Below, in pieces: positions 1 to 4,935 of a stretch of DNA of 5,164 nucleotides (its first letter is position 1; each line of letters begins with the position of its first letter). Origin of the DNA: JANOYJ01 sp031373225. GTDB taxonomy: Bacteria > Pseudomonadota > Alphaproteobacteria > Rhizobiales > Rhizobiaceae. The notes beneath the pieces were generated by a model. The model was not told the DNA's origin. It ran no database searches and worked only from the letters and a program-made list of their open reading frames with translations. Both the position numbers and the translations under genes were made by a program. The stretch is from assembly GCA_031373225.1 (NCBI GenBank), contig JANMMM010000189.1:1-5164 (forward strand), read 5' to 3'.

Positions 1-25
1 GCCAATCACCAGCATTCCGGCATGG

Positions 26-61
26 GTCCCGGCTCGCGTCGCTTCGCTCCTTGGCCGGGAT
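26..61. repeat. REP-like intergenic palindrome
   Basis: Arms TCCCGGC (27-33) and GCCGGGA (54-60) are perfect inverted repeats, with one G-T pair possible at each end of the stem. A smaller GCG/CGC hairpin sits inside the loop (36-47). The flanking wording GGGTCCCGGC...GGCCGGGATGACGA resembles short dispersed palindromes known from alphaproteobacterial intergenic regions; that resemblance is from memory. It lies just downstream of the permease stop at 92, so it could also end or protect that transcript, although no T-tract follows on either strand. Only one copy is visible in the window, so its dispersed nature is inferred. Confidence 0.5.
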
Positions 62-91
62 GACGAAGCGACTGAGGTACTTTGGCGGTGT

Positions 92-937
92 TCAGGCCAG
101 CCGCATCATCATCACACCGAGCGCCACCACTCCCGCTCCCGCCATCCGGCCTGGGCGCAGCGGCTCTTTGAGCAGGATCACTGCAAACACCGCCGCAAAC
201 AGGATGCTCGACTCCCGCAGCGCGGCGACAAGCGCGATGGGCGCGCGGGTCATGGCCCAGAGTTCGCCGGAATAGATCAACATCGACGCCGCGCCCCAGA
301 ATATCGCAGGTCTCCAGCCTGCGGCGGCGGCGCGCACAAGGCGCTCACCATGGCGGCTTAGGCCGAAGGCCAGCGTGGCAAAGCAGTTTCCGGCGTAGAT
401 CGCCGCCGTGTAAGCCACGGGCGAGCCGGAGACACGCGCGCCGAGCGCATCGATGATTGTGTAGGCGCAGATGATGGCGATCAGCGCCGCGCAATGAATA
501 AGCAGGCGTCGGTCCGCCAGCGCGGCAAGGCCGGCGCCGGAGAAAAACACCAGCAGCAGGCCGGCGGTGATGAGAAGTATGACCGCGAGCTGGCCGGCCG
601 ACGGATGCTCATGCAAAAATGCGCTGGTCAGGATCAGCACCAGCGCAGGTGCGCTGCCGTAGGCGAGCGGAAACACCAGGCCGACATCGCCTGCCTCGTA
701 GGCTTTGCCGAGGAACACCCAGAAGAGCAGCGCCATGAGGACCGAGACGGCGAGGAACGGCAGGCTTTCGGCGGACGGAAGGCCGGTCAGGAGCAGCAGC
801 GGCAAAGCTGACGCGCCGCCTCCGACCGCCAGCAGCAGGGCGCCGATGAACGGATCGCGCTGATGCTTCAGGGCGCAGTTGAGCAGCGCCGTCGACGCAG
901 CGCAGACCAGCAGTAAGGCGAATGTCAAAAAATCCAT
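92..937 (-). CDS. DMT superfamily (EamA) permease, copy B
   Basis: A 281-residue inner-membrane protein with about ten hydrophobic segments (roughly residues 1-20, 31-52, 60-78, 86-108, 115-133, 144-164, 172-194, 210-230, 233-256 and 264-281). This is the usual two-times-five EamA layout of the drug/metabolite transporter family. Typical family signatures are KAYEAG..GLVFPLA near the end of the first repeat (78-92) and APIALVAALRESSILFA..LLKEP in the second (232-259). It aligns without gaps over its full length with the permease at 2764-3609 (about 46% identity by hand count), which supports the ATG start because both begin MD. The ribosome site is weak (GGGAAAG, about 10 bases upstream). It is the last gene of the group, 136 bases after the small gene. 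Substrate and direction of transport are unknown; family members export amino acids, metabolites or drugs. Confidence 0.93.
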   Translation of the reverse strand: MDFLTFALLLVCAASTALLNCALKHQRDPFIGALLLAVGGGASALPLLLLTGLPSAESLPFLAVSVLMALLFWVFLGKAYEAGDVGLVFPLAYGSAPALVLILTSAFLHEHPSAGQLAVILLITAGLLLVFFSGAGLAALADRRLLIHCAALIAIICAYTIIDALGARVSGSPVAYTAAIYAGNCFATLAFGLSRHGERLVRAAAAGWRPAIFWGAASMLIYSGELWAMTRAPIALVAALRESSILFAAVFAVILLKEPLRPGRMAGAGVVALGVMMMRLA

Positions 938-1073
938 GGCAATTCTGCTTTCCCGCCGCGTCCGGCCTCGCCCTGTCGGCAGCGCTCTTGCCGTCCAGTC
1001 CCGCCGTTGAGTTGCAGCCGGGGCTTGGAAGGTTCAATCAATGCGTCGCCTCTGTGATGCCGGCACATAGCCG

Positions 1074-1292
1074 TTATCCCGCCAAGCGATGTTCTAGGCG
1101 CTGTTCGTGGCGCTGCTTCTGCGGGGCTGGCGGCGTCTCCGGGAACGGCACGATTTCAGCGCCGGGCGCCTCCGTGTCCACAGCCTCATCGTCAGCGAAA
1201 ATATCCGGCAGCGGCGTGACGATGAACTGGCCCGTTGCCACATCGTAATCGATTGCTGACCGATAGGATTTGAATTCATTGATCCGGCGCAT
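1074..1292 (-). CDS. Hypothetical 72-aa acidic proline-rich protein
   Basis: I do not recognise a family. The start is taken at the ATG at 1292, because GAGGG stands 8 bases upstream (1301-1305). An ATG at 1349 would give 91 residues but lacks a suitable ribosome site, and one at 1328 has GGAGG only one base away. The protein has a basic N-terminus (MRRINEFKSYR), a middle part resembling a short strand region (YDVATGQFIVTPLPDIF), an acidic proline-rich stretch (DDEAVDTEAPGAEIVPFPETPP) and a charged tail (QKQRHEQRLEHRLAG). It has no signal peptide, no membrane segment and no cysteine, so it is probably cytosolic. It lies between the second regulator and its permease, downstream of a strong terminator, so it must start its own transcript or be transcribed with the permease at 92-937. 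A chance open frame cannot be excluded, but composition and ribosome site favour a real gene. Confidence 0.55.
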   Translation of the reverse strand: MRRINEFKSYRSAIDYDVATGQFIVTPLPDIFADDEAVDTEAPGAEIVPFPETPPAPQKQRHEQRLEHRLAG

Positions 1293-1299
1293 TTTCTTC

Positions 1300-1313
1300 A
1301 CCCTCTTGAGGGT
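1300..1313 (-). promoter_or_regulatory. Inverted repeat covering the small gene's RBS
   Basis: ACCCTC and GAGGGT are perfect 6-base arms separated by two bases. In the minus-strand transcript the 3' arm is the ribosome site (GAGGG) of the 72-aa gene starting at 1292. Folding as five pairs with a CAAG tetraloop would hide that site. It could be a translational switch or coincidence; the pairing is seen directly, the function is inferred. Confidence 0.35.
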
Positions 1314-1330
1314 CAGACTGCGCGGCATGC

Positions 1331-1362
1331 CTCCGGCGGCGGAGCGCATCCGCGGCTCCGGC
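1331..1362 (-). promoter_or_regulatory. Competing hairpins in the leader of the small gene
   Basis: On the minus strand a CTCCG segment (1340-1344) can pair either with an upstream CGGAG (1356-1360, six pairs CGGAGC/GCTCCG with a 9-base loop) or with a downstream CGGAG (1331-1335, five pairs with a 4-base loop). The two folds exclude each other. The stretch is GC-rich, so some pairing is expected by chance, and no ligand-binding RNA family is recognised. Confidence 0.2.
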
Positions 1363-1509
1363 GTTTCTTCAGCAATGTTGCCGTTAAGGCGGCAGAATAA
1401 CCCAAGTTTTCAGTTCAACACGGCGGCCGGTCTGCCCCAGGCGGCCATCGCAGTCTGTGTCTAGACGCGTTTTGACGCAGCGGCATCATCAGTATTGGTG
1501 ACGGCGGCG

Positions 1510-1544
1510 AAAAAAATACAGAAATTCCGGCTACTGCGCCGGAA
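1510..1544 (-). terminator. Intrinsic terminator of the regulator at 1531-2688
   Basis: Arms TTCCGGC (1525-1531) and GCCGGAA (1538-1544) form a perfect 7-base stem with a 6-base loop. On the minus strand the stem is followed by TTTCTGTA and then seven T residues (1516-1510), a classical rho-independent signal. The TAG stop codon (1533-1531) lies in the loop and the first stem base, so the last codons of the regulator form the hairpin. It should separate the regulator's transcript from the small gene and permease downstream. Confidence 0.85.
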
Positions 1545-2688
1545 AATTCGCCAGCGGCAGGCTCAGGCCGCCGACGAACCTGATCAGTTCCTGCTGGCTG
1601 CTGACGCCCGTCTTATCGAAAACATGCGCCAGGTGCTTACGCATTGTATGGATTGAAATGCCAAGCTCGGCGGCCGCCGCGTTCGTCGCCTGTCCGTCAG
1701 CGATCATCAGCGCAATGCGGGCTTCGCGGGAGGTCAATCCCGACAAGGCAGACAGAACTTCAAGCGCCGGCGGCGTGCTTGCGCCATTTGTTGTGACAAA
1801 TATTGCGGCGTTGCCTGCTCCCAATTCGCGGCGGCGCAGAGATTTTCCGAGAGGAAGGACGTAACAAACCGCCATAGCGCCGCCGGTTCCGGGCAGTGCA
1901 ATGCCATTGCCAAAATTGCCGAGATCGCCATCGTCCTGCGAGCATGCGCGGTCCAGCGCCGTCTGCAGGCCCTTAGCGTGGGGAATAGAAGCCGCAGTCA
2001 CCTTGTTGTTGCGGACAGTGAGACTGACACCTGCCGAAAGCAGCCGGTCCGCCGTTTCATTGGCATAGACAAGCCGCGCGTCCTGCCCCACAATCAAAAC
2101 GCCCGCGCCAATGCGGTCGAGCAGTTGGCGGTAAAGCTGCAATTGCAGCTTGCCTTCATCGAGCATCCCGCTGATGAGCAGCGAGCGGCGGAAATGCGGT
2201 GCGAGCAAGCGGAACGTGTCGCGCTCACTTTCAGTGACCAGACCTCGAGAACTGTAGGTGGCTGCACCGACAGATCCCTGCATTCCGTTGCGCTTGGCCA
2301 CTTGCGTGAAGCAATAGTCGCGCAATCCCTGTGGTTTCACCCATTGCTGGTAGACGTCGCTCTTGTGAAACTCCGCTTCTGTGACGCACAGCATCTGTGA
2401 GATGGAATCGTCAATATCCATGACTGTCCAGCGCTCAAGTCCGGGAATATGCCCGTACCATTGGGGCAATTTGTCCATCCAGTCCTGAGACCATTCAGAT
2501 TGAAAAACACTCAGATGCGACCTGCCTCCGACCACACTGTAACTTCCATCATTGAAGTTGACATGGACATAGGCCATGTCCATCTGGTCGCGAATTCCGG
2601 TGAGCGTCGGCACCCAAAGTTCCGGATCGATTGCGCAGTCGTAAATTTGGCCGATAACCGCGCTCAGTTCTTCCTGCGTGTAATGCAA
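1531..2688 (-). CDS. LuxR-type HTH regulator with PAS-like domain, copy B
   Basis: A 385-residue cytoplasmic transcription factor. Residues 315-372 are a LuxR/GerE-type helix-turn-helix (GLTSREARIALMIADG...LGISIHTMRKHLAHVFDKTGV). Residues about 188-300 look PAS-like (LLDRIGAGVLIV...ARLVYANETADRLL, later AVCYVLPLGKS). The first 180 residues have no family I recognise; they carry IYDCAIDPELW (15-25) and WVKPQGLRD (116-124). There is no receiver domain with a phospho-accepting Asp, and no recognisable acyl-homoserine-lactone domain. The start is TTG: an in-frame TAG directly precedes it, no ATG or GTG lies near, and GAGGGG sits 6 bases upstream. The gene aligns without gaps with the regulator at 3711-4862 (about 48% identity by hand count). 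It has its own candidate promoter and a strong terminator. The likely target is a neighbouring permease gene; this is inferred from position only. Confidence 0.93.
   Translation of the reverse strand: MHYTQEELSAVIGQIYDCAIDPELWVPTLTGIRDQMDMAYVHVNFNDGSYSVVGGRSHLSVFQSEWSQDWMDKLPQWYGHIPGLERWTVMDIDDSISQMLCVTEAEFHKSDVYQQWVKPQGLRDYCFTQVAKRNGMQGSVGAATYSSRGLVTESERDTFRLLAPHFRRSLLISGMLDEGKLQLQLYRQLLDRIGAGVLIVGQDARLVYANETADRLLSAGVSLTVRNNKVTAASIPHAKGLQTALDRACSQDDGDLGNFGNGIALPGTGGAMAVCYVLPLGKSLRRRELGAGNAAIFVTTNGASTPPALEVLSALSGLTSREARIALMIADGQATNAAAAELGISIHTMRKHLAHVFDKTGVSSQQELIRFVGGLSLPLANFPAQ
2134..2151. repeat. 18-bp perfect palindrome inside the regulator gene
   Basis: AAGCTGCAATTGCAGCTT reads the same on both strands with no spacer. 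It lies within the coding sequence, at codons 180-185 (KLQLQL), in the linker before the PAS-like domain. The matching place in the paralogous regulator is not palindromic. It could be an intragenic operator or a by-product of the repeated Leu-Gln codons. Confidence 0.6.
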
Positions 2689-2694
2689 CTATTG

Positions 2695-2700
2695 CCCCTC
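2695..2700 (-). promoter_or_regulatory. Ribosome binding site deciding a TTG start
   Basis: GAGGGG on the minus strand, 6 bases before the TTG at 2688. The TAG immediately upstream of that TTG is in frame, so translation cannot begin further out. This pins the start of the regulator at 1531-2688. Confidence 0.75.
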
Positions 2701-2714
2701 AAGCCTGCGTAAAA

Positions 2715-2742
2715 ATTCTAGCTGGGGGAAATTGAATTGCAA
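2715..2742 (-). promoter_or_regulatory. Candidate sigma-70 promoter for regulator copy B
   Basis: On the minus strand TTGCAA (2742-2737, 4 of 6 matches to TTGACA) is followed after 16 bases by TAGAAT (2720-2715, 5 of 6 matches to TATAAT). Initiation would fall near 2708, giving a leader of about 20 bases that just holds the ribosome site. The surrounding DNA is AT-rich relative to the window. It lies in the 75-base gap after the permease stop, so the regulator could be expressed independently of the upstream genes. Confidence 0.4.
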
Positions 2743-2763
2743 GCGGGGACAGGAAAGCGCGCT

Positions 2764-3609
2764 TCACGCCAGCCGCGCATACGCCAACCCGCCGGCGATG
2801 ACCCCCGCCCCCAGTATCCGGCCAAACCGGAACGGTTCCTTCAGCCAGAGCATCGCCAGCGCAACAGCGAACAGGACAGAGGCCTCGCGCAGCGCGGCGA
2901 CGAGCGGAATTGGGGCCTTGGTCATCGCCCAGACGACGGCGGCGTAGATGGCGAGCGAGGCTGCGCCGCTGGTCAGGCCGCGCTTCCAGCCATGATCGAT
3001 GGCAGCGATGAGGCGCTGGCGCTGGCGGGTCAGCCCGTAGGCGAGCAGGACCCAGCCGTTGGCCACATACAGGAAAACGACATAGGCGAAGGGCGAGCCG
3101 GAAGCGCGCGCGCCGAACCCGTCCACCAGCGTATAGCCCATAACGCTGACGGCGACTGCAAGCGCATTGAGGAGCATCGGTTTGCTGCGGAACGCGGTGA
3201 CATCGTAGCCTGACGCGATCACCACATAAATGCCAGCGAGAATGGCGGCGATGGCGATCCAGTCGCTGTGGCTCATCACTTCGCCGAACAGGAGCACGGC
3301 GGCGAGCATGGTGAGCACCGGCGCAAGTCCGCGCGCCAGCGGGAACACAACGCTGACAGATCCAGACGCATAGGCTTTGCCGAGGAACGACCAGTAGAAG
3401 ATGTGGATGAAAACGGACAAAGCCAGATAAGGCGCGGCCTCAATTGGCGGCGCGCCGGTGAGGATCAGCACAGGCGTCGCAGCCACGCCGCCGCCGATTG
3501 CGAGCATGATCGACGCAGCAAGTGGATCGGGCGCTGATTTCAACGCGCAGTTCATCACCGCGTGGCAGGCGGCGGAGAAGAGGACGACGAAGAAGACAAG
3601 CGGGTCCAT
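2764..3609 (-). CDS. DMT superfamily (EamA) permease, copy A
   Basis: A 281-residue, roughly ten-segment inner-membrane transporter of the drug/metabolite family. The first EamA repeat shows FLGKAYASGSVSVVFPLARGLAP (75-97), with a Gly-Glu at 109-110 in the usual acidic position. The second shows YTLVDGFGARASGSP (159-173) and TKAPIPLVAALREASVLFA..LWLKEP (230-259). Length and ungapped alignment match the permease at 92-937, so the ATG at 3609 is well supported. The ribosome site is weak (GGAA, 9 bases upstream) and falls within an inverted repeat ending two bases before the ATG. The regulator at 3711-4862 lies 101 bases upstream on the same strand and is the most likely controller. Substrate is unknown; export of a metabolite or amino acid is one family-typical role. 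A 10-base palindrome (AAGCGCGCTT, 2755-2764) reaches the first base of the stop signal. Confidence 0.94.
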   Translation of the reverse strand: MDPLVFFVVLFSAACHAVMNCALKSAPDPLAASIMLAIGGGVAATPVLILTGAPPIEAAPYLALSVFIHIFYWSFLGKAYASGSVSVVFPLARGLAPVLTMLAAVLLFGEVMSHSDWIAIAAILAGIYVVIASGYDVTAFRSKPMLLNALAVAVSVMGYTLVDGFGARASGSPFAYVVFLYVANGWVLLAYGLTRQRQRLIAAIDHGWKRGLTSGAASLAIYAAVVWAMTKAPIPLVAALREASVLFAVALAMLWLKEPFRFGRILGAGVIAGGLAYARLA

Positions 3610-3611
3610 GT

Positions 3612-3642
3612 GCGGCTGTTCCGGTCAGGCGTTGACAGCCGC
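3612..3642 (-). promoter_or_regulatory. 8-bp inverted repeat abutting the permease A start
   Basis: GCGGCTGT (3612-3619) and ACAGCCGC (3635-3642) are perfect arms with a 15-base spacer. The repeat ends two bases before the ATG at 3609 and contains the only ribosome-site candidate. As RNA it could fold and hinder translation; as DNA its dyad symmetry fits a dimeric regulator such as the LuxR-type protein encoded just upstream. Which of these applies, if either, cannot be told from the sequence. Confidence 0.45.
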
Positions 3643-3710
3643 GTTCCTAGCCGACAAATCTCAAACTGAAATCACCCGTTCAGGTGAGCCGCGCAAATTG
3701 CAATCCGCAC

Positions 3711-4862
3711 TCAGGCCTGAAGCACCGGCAAGCTGAGGTCGCCAACGAGCCTCGCCACCGCCTGCTGATCGTTTGTGCCGGTCTTCTGGAAAATATGGGT
3801 AATGTGGCTGCGGATCGTGTTGAGGCTGATGCCGAGCTGTTCTGCACCGTCCTTTGGGCTGACGCCTCCGGCGATCATCAGCGCAATGCGCGATTCCTGC
3901 GAGGTCAGGCCGGTGAGCGCCGAGAGCGCTTCAAGTGTCGGCGGAAGGGCTGCTTTTTCGGTGGAGATGAAAATCGCTGCGAGGCCGGGACCGAGCGCGC
4001 GGCGGCTTTCGGATTTGCCAAGTGGCAGCACATAGCAGACGGCGGGCGCGCCGTCGCGCGAGGGCAGCGGGATGCCGTTGCCGCGAAGTCCGATATCTGT
4101 GTCGTTTTCTGCGCAGGCGCGCTCCACCGCCTCGTTAAATCCAGCCGCAAACGGCGGATGCGCCGCCTGCACCCGTCCGCCCTTCACCGCAATGTTCCTG
4201 CCTGAAGAAAGCAGCATCTCCGCGCTGGCATTGGCATAAACCAGCTTGCCGCCGTGCGTGACAATCATGATGCCGGTGGCGAGCCTGTCGAGGAGATTAT
4301 GCTGCAGGCTGGCCCGGAAACGGTTCTCGGTCCGCATGCCGCTGATCATCAGCGCGCGCCGCACATGCGGAGACAGAAGCGCGAAAATCTCGCGGTCGGC
4401 ATCATCAAACAGCGCGCGGCTTTCATAGCTGACGGCGACCAAAATGCCGGTCAGGTCCCTGCGCTTGACCAGGGGCGTGTTACAGGTGTCGCGCAGGCCT
4501 TGCGGTTTGACCCAGGCTTCACAGAATTTTGTCGCGCGGAACTCGCTTTCCGTCAAAAGCTGCATTTGCGAAATCGGCGTGTCGATTTCCGTGTCAAACA
4601 TCGCATCAACACCCGGAATGATGTCGAGCAGGCCCGGCAGTTTATCGATCCATTCCCTGTTCCAGTCTGTCTGGAAGGTGATCATGTCCGGCGGCAAGCC
4701 CGACCCGCTCTTACTCATGCTGGTGAAATTCAGCTGCACGAATGCAAGCTCCATACGGTCCCTGATTAAATCAAGCGTCTGAAACCAGCGCGACGGCTCA
4801 ACCGCGCAGTCGTAGATGTCGCCGATCATCCGGCTGAGCTCAGCGTTTGTCAGCGGCTTCAC
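3711..4862 (-). CDS. LuxR-type HTH regulator with PAS-like domain, copy A
   Basis: A 383-residue transcription factor whose LuxR/GerE helix-turn-helix spans 316-373 (GLTSQESRIALMIAGG...LGISLNTIRSHITHIFQKTGT). A PAS-like region covers about 189-301 (LLDRLATGIMIV...KLVYANASAEMLL). The unrecognised N-terminal part carries IYDCAVEPSRW and WVKPQGLRD as in its paralogue. The start is set at the GTG at 4862: GGAG lies 7 bases upstream (4870-4873), and the encoded N-terminus (VKPLTNAELSRMIG) aligns with that of the regulator at 1531-2688. An ATG at 5024 would add 54 residues read out of frame through the upstream permease gene; that extension is not credible. It has no receiver domain, so activation by phosphorylation is unlikely; ligand or redox sensing is inferred. 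The gap to the upstream permease is 73 bases. The recognition helix (SLNTIRSHITHIF) differs from the paralogue's, suggesting a separate set of operators. Confidence 0.93.
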   Translation of the reverse strand: MKPLTNAELSRMIGDIYDCAVEPSRWFQTLDLIRDRMELAFVQLNFTSMSKSGSGLPPDMITFQTDWNREWIDKLPGLLDIIPGVDAMFDTEIDTPISQMQLLTESEFRATKFCEAWVKPQGLRDTCNTPLVKRRDLTGILVAVSYESRALFDDADREIFALLSPHVRRALMISGMRTENRFRASLQHNLLDRLATGIMIVTHGGKLVYANASAEMLLSSGRNIAVKGGRVQAAHPPFAAGFNEAVERACAENDTDIGLRGNGIPLPSRDGAPAVCYVLPLGKSESRRALGPGLAAIFISTEKAALPPTLEALSALTGLTSQESRIALMIAGGVSPKDGAEQLGISLNTIRSHITHIFQKTGTNDQQAVARLVGDLSLPVLQA

Positions 4863-4869
4863 GGCGAGA

Positions 4870-4873
4870 CTCC
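4870..4873 (-). promoter_or_regulatory. Ribosome binding site deciding a GTG start
   Basis: GGAG on the minus strand stands 7 bases before the GTG at 4862. It supports this start over the long in-frame ATG at 5024, which lies inside the upstream gene. Confidence 0.75.
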
Positions 4874-4901
4874 AAATTTTGCGCGGAATGTGAACGCAGA
4901 T

Positions 4902-4925
4902 TTCGGGCAAAGCAACCCGCCCGAA
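4902..4925 (-). terminator. Hairpin between permease C and regulator A
   Basis: TTCGGGC (4902-4908) and GCCCGAA (4919-4925) form a perfect 7-base stem with a 10-base loop, 10 bases after the permease stop. No T-tract follows on the minus strand (ATCTGCG), so it is a weak terminator at best. It could equally be an attenuator or an operator ahead of the regulator at 3711-4862. Confidence 0.35.
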
Positions 4926-4935
4926 TTGAACGGCG

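Noticed and set aside
51..275. Plus-strand open frame resembling another at 2732-2947
   Set aside because: Both are antisense shadows of the two homologous permease C-termini. Their likeness reflects the conserved permease codons on the other strand, not real genes.
494..811. Plus-strand open frame of 105 codons
   Set aside because: Antisense to permease B. Gln/Arg/Glu-rich low-complexity translation is typical of the reverse of a hydrophobic gene in GC-rich DNA.
609..1037. Minus-strand open frame of 142 codons
   Set aside because: Overlaps permease B in another frame. Its Arg/Pro/Ala-rich translation has no domain, and the permease frame has clear homology.
922..1248. Plus-strand open frame of 108 codons
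   Set aside because: Spans the gap and runs antisense to the small gene. No ribosome site or domain, and composition is shadow-like.
1410..1448. Possible 12-codon leader peptide on the minus strand (MAAWGRPAAVLN)
   Set aside because: No ribosome site before its ATG and no run of one amino acid's codons that would suggest attenuation.
1978..2400. Plus-strand open frame of 140 codons
   Set aside because: Antisense shadow of regulator B, with no domain.
3672..3687. Short hairpin (TCACC/GGTGA) after regulator A as a terminator
   Set aside because: Only five pairs and no continuous T-tract on the minus strand. Too weak to call; the nearby TCAGGCCTGA palindrome (3711-3720) is also too short to interpret.
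4254..4769. Plus-strand open frame of 171 codons
   Set aside because: Antisense to regulator A. The regulator frame has clear domains and a paralogue; this frame has none.
1531..4862. Quorum-sensing LuxR/LuxI reading of the two regulators
   Set aside because: No acyl-homoserine-lactone binding domain is recognisable, the proteins are longer than the usual 230-260 residues of that type, and no synthase gene is present.
4924..4930. TTCAATT shared upstream of both regulators (also 2730-2736) as a common operator
   Set aside because: Seven bases at different distances from the starts, which is easily chance.
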